Source: Bdellovibrionales bacterium (GTDB lineage: Bacteria > Bdellovibrionota > UBA1018 > CAIMNF01). Taken from it: DNA of 15,179 nt. Below, one piece after another: positions 7,112 to 14,245 of this stretch (the first letter of the stretch is position 1; each line of letters starts with the position of its first letter). Location of the stretch: the NCBI GenBank assembly GCA_947457605.1, contig CANGWP010000043.1, forward strand, positions 1 through 15,179, given 5' to 3'. The notes beneath the pieces are model-generated. The model was not told where the DNA came from. It worked only from the letters and a program-made list of their open reading frames with translations, and did not search any database. A program made the translations under genes and the position numbers.

Positions 7112-8032
7112 ATGTGGTTTAAACGAATTTTCTTGTTTCTTGCTGTGAACATTCTCGTAATGACTACCATTTCTCTGATCTTGGGTCTTTTGGGGGTTCA
7201 AGGATATCTGAATGCCGGCTACGGCATTGATTATCAGTCGCTTGCCATCATTTGTCTTGTCTGGGGTATGGGAGGCTCCTTTATCTCCCTGCTTCTATCC
7301 CGTTTCATGGCAAAGCGACTCATGGGTGTCGAGGTGATTGATCCCTCCACTCGTGATCCAGCGCTTCAGGGATTGGTCCAAATGGTTTATGAACATTCTC
7401 GTGCTTCAGGACTCACTACCATGCCTGAAGTCGGGATCTATGATTCCCCCGATCTGAATGCCTTTGCGACCGGCCCATCCCGTTCAAGAGCGCTGGTTGC
7501 GGTTTCAACCGGCTTGCTGTCCCGGATGGACAAAAAAGAAATTGAAGGTGTGATCGGACATGAGGTTTCCCACATCGCAAACGGGGACATGGTCACTCTC
7601 ACTCTTCTTCAGGGAATTGTGAACGCATTTGTCATGTTTCTTGCCCGTGTGCTTGCATTCTTTGTGGGTCAGATGCTCCGAAGCAGCAACGACAGGGAAG
7701 AGCGAAGTTCTTCTCCCTGGCTTCAGTACTTCCTCGTTCAGATTTTCCAGTTCGTTCTCATGATTCTGGGTTCCATGGTGGTTGCCTGGTTCTCAAGATA
7801 CCGTGAGTTTCGTGCGGACTCCGGCAGTGCAAAAATTGCAGGACGTGACAAGATGATTGCGGCATTGAAAAAGCTGAAAGCCGCTTATGAGATGCCGTTT
7901 GATGAAGATGCAGTACCTGCTCAGGTGCAAAGTTTTCAGATCTCCTCCCGGAAGAGCGGTTTGCTGGGGCTGTTTGCCTCGCACCCGCCGCTCGATGAAC
8001 GCATTGAGGCTCTTGAGAACCTCAGGTATTGA
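7112..8032 (+). CDS. htpX: HtpX, membrane-bound zinc metalloprotease (M48B)
   Basis: A 306-residue inner-membrane protease that degrades misfolded membrane proteins. Predicted membrane segments are at about 5-27, 42-64, 168-190 and 206-228. The zinc site HEVSH is at 150-154 (ligands H150, H154; catalytic E151), and the third ligand, E232, is in SRYREFRADSGSA, as in E. coli HtpX. The C-terminus (SHPPLDERIEALENL) is also standard for the family. The ATG at 7112 follows a good GAAGGAG site (7098-7104). Having its own likely promoter fits stress-responsive expression, but no heat-shock sigma site was recognised. The gene converges with the unknown gene at 8052-9089, with 19 bp between stops. Confidence 0.95.
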   Translation: MWFKRIFLFLAVNILVMTTISLILGLLGVQGYLNAGYGIDYQSLAIICLVWGMGGSFISLLLSRFMAKRLMGVEVIDPSTRDPALQGLVQMVYEHSRASGLTTMPEVGIYDSPDLNAFATGPSRSRALVAVSTGLLSRMDKKEIEGVIGHEVSHIANGDMVTLTLLQGIVNAFVMFLARVLAFFVGQMLRSSNDREERSSSPWLQYFLVQIFQFVLMILGSMVVAWFSRYREFRADSGSAKIAGRDKMIAALKKLKAAYEMPFDEDAVPAQVQSFQISSRKSGLLGLFASHPPLDERIEALENLRY

Positions 8033-8051
8033 TCCATCGAAGACCCATGTT

Positions 8052-9089
8052 TCACCGTGTGAGCTTGCTCTGCTTGAGGAGAAAATCCTCAAGCAGCAGC
8101 TCCATGCTCTTCACCTGAATTTCGCTCTTCGGAAAATCCTTTGCATAAAGAATCAGTGTCGAAAGGAGCGGTTGAAAGCTATTCATCCAGGCCTCCTGGT
8201 TTTCAAAAAGGCGCTCTTTGGTTTTCAAAAGATCCATGGCGAGACGATGGGTGATTCCGGTGAGATGATAGAAGGAATCCACCGAGGTCGGATTTACGCT
8301 TAAGTAGGAATAGATCCAATTTTGAACAAGGATCAGCCGCTCAAATCGTTCTTTCAAATTTTTGATTCGCTTGATTTTTTCAAGATCGACCTGTTTGATT
8401 TTGGCCTCAATCCAAGCCCTGCTGTTTCCAAGATCTGTTCCGACTTTCAAGGATCCCATGGTTTTCACGAAGAGCTCCCGAGCCTCGTCGCCCGGCCCAT
8501 TCAGTACCGATTTCAGTGAAAACACCTGCACCGATCCATTCGGGATGATCACTGCGAAGCGATTGATCTCATAGGTTTTGGTTTTGACGAGAAGATGAAT
8601 TCCGCGAGCGCTCATCGGATCAGGACTCTCGAACCAGAATGCCTTGATTTCATCGTCCGAGTGGTTCTTTTCATCAGGAAAAACCCGTTTCCAGAAAAGT
8701 CCTTTTTCTTTTCCGCACCGAAAATCACTTTGGAAGCAGTTTCTCCACTCCTTGATTTTAAAATCGGAAATCACCGTCTTTGGACCTGTCAGTGTGAGTT
8801 CGACCTCAACGGGCCTCCAGATTTGGGTCATTGAATCGATGAATTTGGAAGGCGGGCCCTTCAGGTAGGTCAATTTTGTGACAATTGGCTCGCCTCTGAA
8901 GTTTTTGGGCCATGGGCCAAGAGTGTACCCAAATGGAAGAATCAAATCATCATCCGGTTTTTCCGGGAATGTGTTGTTCAATACTTCGATCTTAAGGGCG
9001 GAATACAGAGGAGAGGAGTGGAGAAACAAATAAAGGCTTCCTAAAAAAGAGAGGGCAAAAAGGGCGATGAGTGTTTTTTTGAATTTCAT
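8052..9089 (-). CDS. Unrecognised membrane-anchored or secreted protein, 345 aa
   Basis: The family was not recognised. The N-terminus (MKFKKT, then a hydrophobic stretch at about 6-24) is a signal peptide or uncleaved anchor with no lipobox Cys, so the bulk should be periplasmic. Residues about 35-210 look beta-rich. The only two Cys are C118 and C125, which could form a disulfide in the periplasm. Residues 225-255 are strongly charged and helical (possible coiled coil), and the C-terminal third is helical. The start is the ATG at 9087-9089, with an AAGG-type sequence directly touching the start codon rather than spaced from it. It is divergent from the MotA-like gene with only 30 bp between start codons, and convergent with htpX. 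Reality as a gene is supported by length, signal sequence and clean fit between neighbours. Confidence 0.75.
   Translation of the reverse strand: MKFKKTLIALFALSFLGSLYLFLHSSPLYSALKIEVLNNTFPEKPDDDLILPFGYTLGPWPKNFRGEPIVTKLTYLKGPPSKFIDSMTQIWRPVEVELTLTGPKTVISDFKIKEWRNCFQSDFRCGKEKGLFWKRVFPDEKNHSDDEIKAFWFESPDPMSARGIHLLVKTKTYEINRFAVIIPNGSVQVFSLKSVLNGPGDEARELFVKTMGSLKVGTDLGNSRAWIEAKIKQVDLEKIKRIKNLKERFERLILVQNWIYSYLSVNPTSVDSFYHLTGITHRLAMDLLKTKERLFENQEAWMNSFQPLLSTLILYAKDFPKSEIQVKSMELLLEDFLLKQSKLTR
8071..8095. repeat. Perfect 10-bp inverted repeat downstream of htpX
   Basis: TGCTTGAGGA and TCCTCAAGCA form a perfect 10-bp stem around a 5-base loop (GAAAA on the + strand). It lies 38 bp past the htpX stop and within the last codons of the opposing gene. 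No T-run follows on either strand, so it is not a classic intrinsic terminator, but it could block 3' exonucleases or separate the convergent transcripts. Confidence 0.6.
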
Positions 9090-9119
9090 CCTTCGTTCTA
9101 AGGTACACTAGAAGTCAAT

Positions 9120-9863
9120 ATGTTCAAAGGTTTGGGATGGTTCGGGTTTGGGGTTTTTATCGCGCTCAGTGCAATCCTTCTTCAGTTCGGGCCCGGCCTC
9201 GGGTTTCTTTTTGGCGCCGCGGTTGCCGTATCCATCGGATGCGCATCCTTGTTACTCATGAATCTGCCGAACGGGATTCTTGGCACCTTTCAGGGGCTGC
9301 GGGGGCCACAAAAACTCGATGCGCGGGAGTTGATTCAAAGAATCGAGGAAGTGGCGTTGATCATTCGCCAGGATGGACTCCTTGCCCTTGAGGCCAGGCG
9401 AAAGGAATTGAAGGATCCCAATCTAAGTTATCTTTTAAAAAGGATCATGGATGGTTTTGAAGCGAAGGATTTGATTCCATGGATTCAAAACCAAAAAAAG
9501 CTCAAACTCGAACAGCTTCAAGTCATGGATGATGTTTCACAAAGATTTACAGGTCTTGTGCCAAGCCTTGGCCTTTTTTCGAGTCTGATTTTGATTTCAG
9601 GAGTCCTTTCCGGTTCCGATCGTGGTCCGGATCTGATTGGGGTAGCCCAGGTTTTCACCCCTTTCTTGCTGACTCTTGGGGTCCAGGTGCTGCTTGATTC
9701 AGCATTTGGAAAAATGCAGGCTGAACTTCGGATTGAATTCGAGCACTATTTTTCCACCCTTGAATCCGGGATTTCCGGAATTCAGTCGGGTCTAAACCCG
9801 GAACTGCTTTCTGAGCGAATGCGGGTGCGGATTCAGGCAGGGCGAGTATGGGGCACAAAGTAA
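9120..9863 (+). CDS. Divergent MotA-like inner-membrane protein
   Basis: A 247-residue protein with the MotA layout: two N-terminal membrane segments (about 6-22 and 26-47), a cytoplasmic domain, then two more (about 145-164 and 173-195). The cytoplasmic part shows the MotA pattern RQDGLLALEARRKELKDP (83-100) and LKRIMDGFEAKDL (106-118). P148 in the third segment (VPSLG) corresponds in context to the conserved MotA Pro of that helix; P181 lies in the fourth. MotA forms the stator ring around MotB. This copy is shorter than usual (about 255-295 residues), and the fourth helix is unlike the consensus. It overlaps the MotB-like gene by 16 bp. It could be a flagellar stator, a gliding motor part or an ExbB/TolQ-like energiser; the MotA reading is favoured by the cytoplasmic motif. 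Confidence 0.72.
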   Translation: MFKGLGWFGFGVFIALSAILLQFGPGLGFLFGAAVAVSIGCASLLLMNLPNGILGTFQGLRGPQKLDARELIQRIEEVALIIRQDGLLALEARRKELKDPNLSYLLKRIMDGFEAKDLIPWIQNQKKLKLEQLQVMDDVSQRFTGLVPSLGLFSSLILISGVLSGSDRGPDLIGVAQVFTPFLLTLGVQVLLDSAFGKMQAELRIEFEHYFSTLESGISGIQSGLNPELLSERMRVRIQAGRVWGTK

Positions 9864-10387
9864 GGGGCGTTGCGGTTTACCAAGGGCTTTTTTTGATGGT
9901 CTTTGGACTTTACGCCAGCAAAGTCCCGGTATCGTCGATTCTCAAGGTTTCAGCGCCCCCGAGTCAGGTCCTGCAGTCCGGGGAGACTCCCATCATGGAT
10001 CCCATTCTGAAGGTGAATCAGGAGCTTGAAAAAATACCTGTGTTCCAAGGAAAAATCGAAGGAGTTGAGTTGAAGGCGTCCGGACGCTCGCTTCAAATCG
10101 AGATTCGAAGCGAGGACCTTTACCGGCCGGGAGCAATCGAGATCGAACCCGTTTGGCATTCGTCACTCATTCAGATCGGGCAGGAAGTATATTCGGAGCT
10201 TGATCCAGTGTTGCAGCTTGAGATCACAGGATTCGGCGCTTTGGGCGAGTCGCGTGCGAAATGGCTTTCCGGATATTTTAAGAATCAGTTTCAAGGACGC
10301 AAAAACACCTTGATTCGCTTGTTTGTGGTGGATGGCGAGACGGGAACTGACCGGATTCGTCTCAGGGTCTCCTATAAAGACGAGTAA
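9848..10387 (+). CDS. Degenerate MotB/OmpA-like partner protein
   Basis: A 179-residue protein with one N-terminal membrane segment (about 7-23) and a periplasmic domain reading like a worn OmpA/MotB C-domain: SEDLYRPGAIEIEP (88-101), LQLEITGFG (122-130) and ESRAKWL (134-140). Two normally essential features are absent. No Asp or Glu occurs in the first 45 residues, so the proton-binding Asp of the MotB helix is missing, and the GHTD peptidoglycan-binding loop is replaced by TGFGALGE, although the RA pair (R136, A137) remains. It is also much shorter than MotB (about 250-310). Identity rests on its position 16 bp inside the MotA-like gene, its topology and the partial motif. It may be a structural or regulatory partner rather than a proton-driven stator. 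Confidence 0.6.
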   Translation: MGHKVRGVAVYQGLFLMVFGLYASKVPVSSILKVSAPPSQVLQSGETPIMDPILKVNQELEKIPVFQGKIEGVELKASGRSLQIEIRSEDLYRPGAIEIEPVWHSSLIQIGQEVYSELDPVLQLEITGFGALGESRAKWLSGYFKNQFQGRKNTLIRLFVVDGETGTDRIRLRVSYKDE

Positions 10388-10410
10388 AAACAAAAGCTTG
10401 CATTTTGTTC

Positions 10411-10437
10411 TCCATTTTTTGACGGTGCTGCCGATAC
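10411..10437 (+). promoter_or_regulatory. Possible sigma-28 (FliA-type) promoter before the GGDEF gene
   Basis: TCCATTTT (10411-10418), 11 bp, then GCCGATAC (10430-10437). This compares with the flagellar sigma consensus TAAAGTTT-N11-GCCGATAA: 7 of 8 matches in the -10 and 5 of 8 in the -35, with exact spacing. Transcription would begin within a few bases of the ATG at 10446, giving a leaderless message, or one using the in-frame ATG at 10476. Confidence 0.3.
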
Positions 10438-10445
10438 GGTAATGG

Positions 10446-11435
10446 ATGGATCCTGCATCGAAACCAAAGAAAGACATGCTGCACGAACTGCTCGAGGGTC
10501 GGGTGGTTGGAGGCACTCTCTCCCAGCTTGCGAATTACTCCGACCTCTTCAAGAGAATGGCAGAGGCTGTATTCCTTGTGGATCGGAATTCGTTTCGCGT
10601 GCTGGAATGCAATGATGCAGCCCTGGCGCTTCTTTCGAGTCGGGAGAGTGAGGTTCTGGGAGTGGAGCTGCCAATCCTATTCAAAGCAGAGAATTATCTT
10701 TCAGGCCTGCTTGGGCGTGAATTTGGTGCGACAGAGTTCGTGTATCACAACGCCCATGGTGATGAGCACATTTTTGAAATTTCAGCGACCCCACTCAAGA
10801 TTCTTGATTATATCGAGGTGATTCAGTTCATTGCCAGGGATGTGACAGAGGTAAAAAAAGCGGAGCGCGACCTTAAAGAGATGAATGCCGCTCTGACCCG
10901 ACTTTCGACAACGGATGAGATGACTGGTTTAAAAAACTATCGATACTTCAAAGAGGTTCTTCAATCGGTTCATCATTCGGCCACGCACCAGAACGAACAA
11001 TACGGTGTGATCTTCATTGATGTGGATCATTTCAAAAAGTTCAACGATCGGAACGGTCATCCTGCAGGTGATGATGTTTTGCGTCAGGTCGCGGCGATTC
11101 TGAAATCCTGTGCGCGCTCACAAGATCTCCCTGCCCGCTACGGAGGGGAGGAGTTTGTGATGGTTTGCCGCCATTCTTCGATGGAAGTCACATCCGGTGT
11201 TGCAGAACTGATCCGGGGTACCATTGAATCAACATCATTTCCTTTTGGTGAACACCAGCCACTTGGAAGGGTTACTGTGAGCATTGGAGTTTCAGCCTTT
11301 CCGATGGTTCAGGGCAGTTTTGAAGCCATCCTGGAGGCGGCTGATCAGGCCCTTTATCAATCCAAGGAGCAGGGCCGAAATCGGGTCAGCTGCTATCAAA
11401 CATTTGCAGAACCTGCAAAAAAGAAAGCCTCTTAA
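10446..11435 (+). CDS. Diguanylate cyclase with N-terminal PAS domain
   Basis: A 329-residue soluble protein. A PAS sensor domain covers about 20-140 (FLVDRNSFRVLECNDAALAL near 43-62; the typical PAS end DVTEVKKAE near 131-139), followed by a short helical linker and a GGDEF domain (about 150-320). The GGDEF domain looks catalytically intact: TDEMTGLKNYRYF, FIDVDHFKKFNDRNGHPAGD and the signature GGEEF at 233-237. The inhibitory I-site RxxD is present as RSQD at 224-227, five residues before GGEEF, so c-di-GMP feedback is expected. No membrane segment or EAL domain is present. It lies 58 bp after the MotB-like gene; the gap holds a FliA-like promoter candidate. No clear ribosome-binding site precedes the ATG at 10446. 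The ligand of the PAS domain cannot be told. Confidence 0.92.
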   Translation: MDPASKPKKDMLHELLEGRVVGGTLSQLANYSDLFKRMAEAVFLVDRNSFRVLECNDAALALLSSRESEVLGVELPILFKAENYLSGLLGREFGATEFVYHNAHGDEHIFEISATPLKILDYIEVIQFIARDVTEVKKAERDLKEMNAALTRLSTTDEMTGLKNYRYFKEVLQSVHHSATHQNEQYGVIFIDVDHFKKFNDRNGHPAGDDVLRQVAAILKSCARSQDLPARYGGEEFVMVCRHSSMEVTSGVAELIRGTIESTSFPFGEHQPLGRVTVSIGVSAFPMVQGSFEAILEAADQALYQSKEQGRNRVSCYQTFAEPAKKKAS

Positions 11436-11466
11436 CTGTTTTCTTGATTGATGATACCATCCGGTC

Positions 11467-12021
11467 ATGGCAATCCGCAAAATCGCGAGAATGGGTACAC
11501 CGGTACTTCGAAAGAAAGCCCGGGAGTTGAGCCCGGCTGAAATCACAAGCCCTGAAATTCGAACCCTGATTCAGGATATGTTCGATACCTTGAACGATTA
11601 CGACGGGATTGGTCTCGCGGCCCCGCAGGTATTTGAGTCCTTGGCTCTTGCGATCATTCATTATCCTCAGGATGAAGAGCCTAAAATCATATTCAATCCT
11701 AAGATCACCGTGCTTGATGAAACTCTTCAGGGGTATTGGGAAGGTTGTCTTTCCATTCCCGAGCTCCGTGGTTATGTAGAGCGACCTCGAAAAGTTCGGA
11801 TTGATTATCTTGATCAGCGGGCAAAGCCGCAATCCATCACGGTGGAGGGTTTCCCAGCCACTGTTTTCCAGCATGAGCTTGACCATCTTTTTGGTGTGCT
11901 CTATGTCGATCGTGTGAAGAACGTTTTGGGTGGAACTCTTCTTTCTTTCACGGAGGAATATGCCCGATATCATTTGTCCGACGAGCAGGGTGAAGACTCC
12001 TCGGAGCAGTTGGATGACTAG
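11467..12021 (+). CDS. def: Peptide deformylase
   Basis: A 184-residue metalloenzyme that removes the N-formyl group from new proteins. All three signature motifs are present: GIGLAAPQ (47-54), EGCLS (92-96, metal ligand C94) and QHELDH (135-140, ligands H136 and H140, catalytic E137). The C-terminus extends about 20 residues past the core and is acidic. The start ATG at 11467 has no obvious ribosome-binding site; a GATACC box lies 8 bp before it, so a leaderless message is possible. The more usual genetic partner, fmt, is not present; instead the stop overlaps the start of a D-Ala-D-Ala dipeptidase gene by 8 bp. Confidence 0.95.
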   Translation: MAIRKIARMGTPVLRKKARELSPAEITSPEIRTLIQDMFDTLNDYDGIGLAAPQVFESLALAIIHYPQDEEPKIIFNPKITVLDETLQGYWEGCLSIPELRGYVERPRKVRIDYLDQRAKPQSITVEGFPATVFQHELDHLFGVLYVDRVKNVLGGTLLSFTEEYARYHLSDEQGEDSSEQLDD

Positions 12022-12634
12022 AGAGTTTCGCGTCGAGGGAAAAATCATCCGATTTCTTGAGCTTGCCGAATCGGAGCATGGGGTAAAGCTCGACGTGCGG
12101 TACGCCCGGAAAGACAATTTCATTCAAAGAAAGGTGTACTCTTCGCACCATGTGTTTTTGCTTGAGCATGTGGCGCATGACCTTCTTGCAGTACACCGGG
12201 AACTCTCGGTGCATGGATTCGGGCTTCTGCTTTTTGACGGATATCGTCCGTGGAGTGTTACGAAATTGTTTTGGGATCTTTCGGATGCCCATACGCGGAA
12301 GTTTCTTGCAGATCCGGAGGATGGATCATCCCACAATCGGGGGTGCGCGGTGGATCTCGGGCTCTTTCATCTCTCGACCGGTGCGCCGGTGGTGATGCCA
12401 AGCGATTTTGATGAAATGAACGAGAGGGCGTATCGGGATTATGGAGGAGGCGATCCCGAATCCCGGAAACGACGCGATCTGTTGCGATCGCTGATGGAGC
12501 GGAATCATTTTCATGGAATCGAGAACGAGTGGTGGCATTACAATCATTCTTCCCGAAAGGATTGGCCGGTGATGGATTTTAGCTTCGAAGAAATTCTGAA
12601 AGCTCCGCAAACCCCGCCCCAGCCTCAGAAGTAG
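12014..12634 (+). CDS. ddpX: D-alanyl-D-alanine dipeptidase (VanX/DdpX, M15D)
   Basis: A 206-residue zinc dipeptidase of the VanX/DdpX group, hydrolysing D-Ala-D-Ala. DGYRPW (75-80, R78 matching the catalytic Arg), SSHNRGCAVDLGLF (105-118; zinc ligands H107 and D114) and NEWWHY (171-176; catalytic E172 and ligand H175) are all in order, and the length fits the family (about 190-205). The start ATG 12014 overlaps the def stop by 8 bp and follows CGGAG (12003-12007); the frame is open further upstream, but that part only mirrors def. No signal peptide is seen, so a cytoplasmic location is likely. No vanH/vanA or ddp transport genes adjoin, so wall recycling or use of scavenged D-Ala-D-Ala is more likely than glycopeptide resistance. 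The last 56 bp overlap the HAD gene on the other strand. Confidence 0.9.
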   Translation: MTREFRVEGKIIRFLELAESEHGVKLDVRYARKDNFIQRKVYSSHHVFLLEHVAHDLLAVHRELSVHGFGLLLFDGYRPWSVTKLFWDLSDAHTRKFLADPEDGSSHNRGCAVDLGLFHLSTGAPVVMPSDFDEMNERAYRDYGGGDPESRKRRDLLRSLMERNHFHGIENEWWHYNHSSRKDWPVMDFSFEEILKAPQTPPQPQK

Positions 12635-13358
12635 TCACAAATTTCGGTGGATTCTTGATTCTCGGAAGAAACGGTTTCACATTCGCGACTCCTACACTGA
12701 AGGGGAATGCCTGAAACATCGGTTCATCATTCGGGGAATCACCCACAAAAACGAGTTCTTCAAACTTTGGAAGCTTGAGGTCAGTCGGTGCAGACTTCAG
12801 GAAGTGTCGAATTCCTTCCACCTTTGTGTATCGTCCGAACCATGTGTTAACGTGGATGCTTGAAATTTTTGCGATTGCACCTTTGCTTTCACAAAAGGCA
12901 ACGAGACGGTCCACCTCGCCCGGTTGCCATGGGGTCACATCCTCGCAAAAATCGACCGCAAGGTCATACTCACGATAGTCCTGATCCGATGCAAAGGAGC
13001 AGCCCGGAAAAGCGGACTCGATATCCGCCCGGAGCGCCTTTAACTTCGTCCTGGCATCTTTGGATTCCTGGGAGGGTAGTGTGTCCGTTCTCATTCGTTT
13101 TCCCTGATGCATGTAGAATGAAAAGGCACCGTTTTCACCGACAACTCCATCCACGGGCCAGAATCTCGCAATATGGTCGCACCACCCCGAGGGCCGGCCT
13201 GTCACGGGGATCAAAGTGAATCCTGCGGATTTCAGTTTCCAGAGTGCATCAAACGCCTGGCTCGTGATTTTGCCATGGGAAGAAAACGTGTCATCAATGT
13301 CAAAGCAAACGCCCTTGATTTCGGATTTGAAGGGAGCTAGGTCCAGCAGGGGCCTCAT
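12579..13358 (-). CDS. HAD-IIB phosphatase (sugar-phosphatase type)
   Basis: A 259-residue HAD-superfamily hydrolase with all four motifs: DIDDT (20-24, nucleophile D20 and acid D22), TGR (53-55), K179 in GRYTKVEG, and GDSPND (206-211). The long cap between motifs II and III (about 75-170) and the GENGA segment (74-78) place it in class IIB, which includes mannosyl-3-phosphoglycerate, sucrose-phosphate and trehalose-6-phosphate phosphatases. The NTWFGRYTK stretch resembles that branch, but the substrate cannot be named. The start is ATG 13358, two bases after the stop of the upstream beta-barrel gene; the frame is open beyond it to 13484, but that extension lies inside the neighbouring gene and lacks homology. 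It is probably co-transcribed with the barrel gene. Confidence 0.85.
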   Translation of the reverse strand: MRPLLDLAPFKSEIKGVCFDIDDTFSSHGKITSQAFDALWKLKSAGFTLIPVTGRPSGWCDHIARFWPVDGVVGENGAFSFYMHQGKRMRTDTLPSQESKDARTKLKALRADIESAFPGCSFASDQDYREYDLAVDFCEDVTPWQPGEVDRLVAFCESKGAIAKISSIHVNTWFGRYTKVEGIRHFLKSAPTDLKLPKFEELVFVGDSPNDEPMFQAFPFSVGVANVKPFLPRIKNPPKFVTTSEAGAGFAELSEFLRS

Positions 13359-13360
13359 GG

Positions 13361-13972
13361 TCAATCCCGATAGGAAATGCCAAGACAGAGATAGGTATCG
13401 GCATTTTTCAGGCTGAGGCCAAGCTCCGTGTTCAAGCCAATGTGCTCGGAGGTTTTGAAATAACTCCCGAAAGCGAGCTGCCATAGGGAATCGTAACTTC
13501 CATTTGCGAATCCAATGCCGTAGGGGATCGCGATGAAGGGATCAAATTCAAGGCCTGAGGAAGATGTGAATCTTTTATGGACATAGGGGTATGCCAGAAT
13601 CTCGGTTCTTCCGGAGCTGTCTCTCAAATTAAAGTAATATGCTTGAGCAGCGAGTCCCGCTCCGATCTGGCCCGATAGGTCGGGAATGAAATCAAAAGAA
13701 TAGGTGCCGCCGAACCGGAAGGTCCTGTTGCCTGAGCCGGGCCCCACTCCGATTTGAAGATTGGAAAGAGGGGTAATCCCGTAGGTGAATTTCGCGTTGA
13801 ACGCAACGCCCTGGCCTGAGCCTCTGGCGGAGGAAGATAGGGTTGCTTCAGGCTCAAGTCCCACAGCCCAAGACTTGTATTCCACAAACTGAGGGATGGT
13901 GAACACACTGGCGGAGGTGCTTGGAGAAAGGGCAATTCCCAAAAGGGCAAGGGCGAATGGAAGATGTTTCAT
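13361..13972 (-). CDS. Outer-membrane beta-barrel protein, small
   Basis: A 203-residue protein with a clear Sec signal peptide (MKHLPFALALLGIALSPSTSA, cleavage probably after STSA at about residue 21). The mature part alternates short hydrophobic/aromatic strands with Gly/Ser/Asn-rich turns and ends in a strand terminating in YRD; this is the pattern of an 8-strand outer-membrane barrel. Only one Cys is seen, near the end. No specific family or ligand was recognised. The ATG at 13972 is preferred over 13993 because it gives the canonical K-H start of a signal peptide; neither has a good ribosome-binding site. The downstream HAD gene follows after 2 bp. The gene is divergent from the tRNA-His gene. 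Confidence 0.72.
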   Translation of the reverse strand: MKHLPFALALLGIALSPSTSASVFTIPQFVEYKSWAVGLEPEATLSSSARGSGQGVAFNAKFTYGITPLSNLQIGVGPGSGNRTFRFGGTYSFDFIPDLSGQIGAGLAAQAYYFNLRDSSGRTEILAYPYVHKRFTSSSGLEFDPFIAIPYGIGFANGSYDSLWQLAFGSYFKTSEHIGLNTELGLSLKNADTYLCLGISYRD

Positions 13973-14029
13973 AGTCTGGTTCAGGAGACCCAATGTTCAT
14001 GGAATAGTCAAGAGTATTGGGGTCTTATC

Positions 14030-14058
14030 TTGACAAGATCACCGATTTTATTTATCGT
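14030..14058 (+). promoter_or_regulatory. Probable promoter of tRNA-His
   Basis: TTGACA (14030-14035), a 17-bp spacer and TATCGT (14053-14058). A start near 14065 would leave about 17 bases of 5' leader before the mature tRNA. Confidence 0.5.
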
Positions 14059-14081
14059 CTGCAGGTCAATAAGAGTGTGTG

Positions 14082-14157
14082 GTGGCCATAGCTCAGTTGG
14101 TAGAGCACTGGATTGTGATTCCAGGTGTCGCGGGTTCAAGCCCCGTTGGTCACCCCA
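14082..14157 (+). tRNA. tRNA-His (anticodon GTG)
   Basis: A full cloverleaf can be drawn. The acceptor stem GTGGCCA pairs with TGGTCAC (one G-T), the D arm is AGCTCAGTTGGTAGAGC, the anticodon stem CTGGA/TCCAG encloses loop TTGTGAT with anticodon GTG, and the T arm is GCGGGTTCAAGCCCCG-like. The CCA end is encoded at 14155-14157. The base before the mature end, G at 14081, supplies the extra G-1 that pairs with C73 and is the identity element of tRNA-His. A run of six T (14158-14163) directly follows and may help end transcription. Confidence 0.97.
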
Positions 14158-14245
14158 TTTTTTAAAGAACAAAAAACGTAAAATTCAAAAAAACCAAAAA
14201 TCATAACTACTTTTGAACAGGATGTGAAAAAGGGGTTCGAAATGT

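Noticed and set aside
11930..12013. Upstream extension of the dipeptidase gene
   Set aside because: Covers def in another frame; VanX similarity begins at the ATG at 12014.
13964..14206. Open frame on the + strand across the tRNA gene
   Set aside because: It runs through tRNA-His and its promoter; chance frame.
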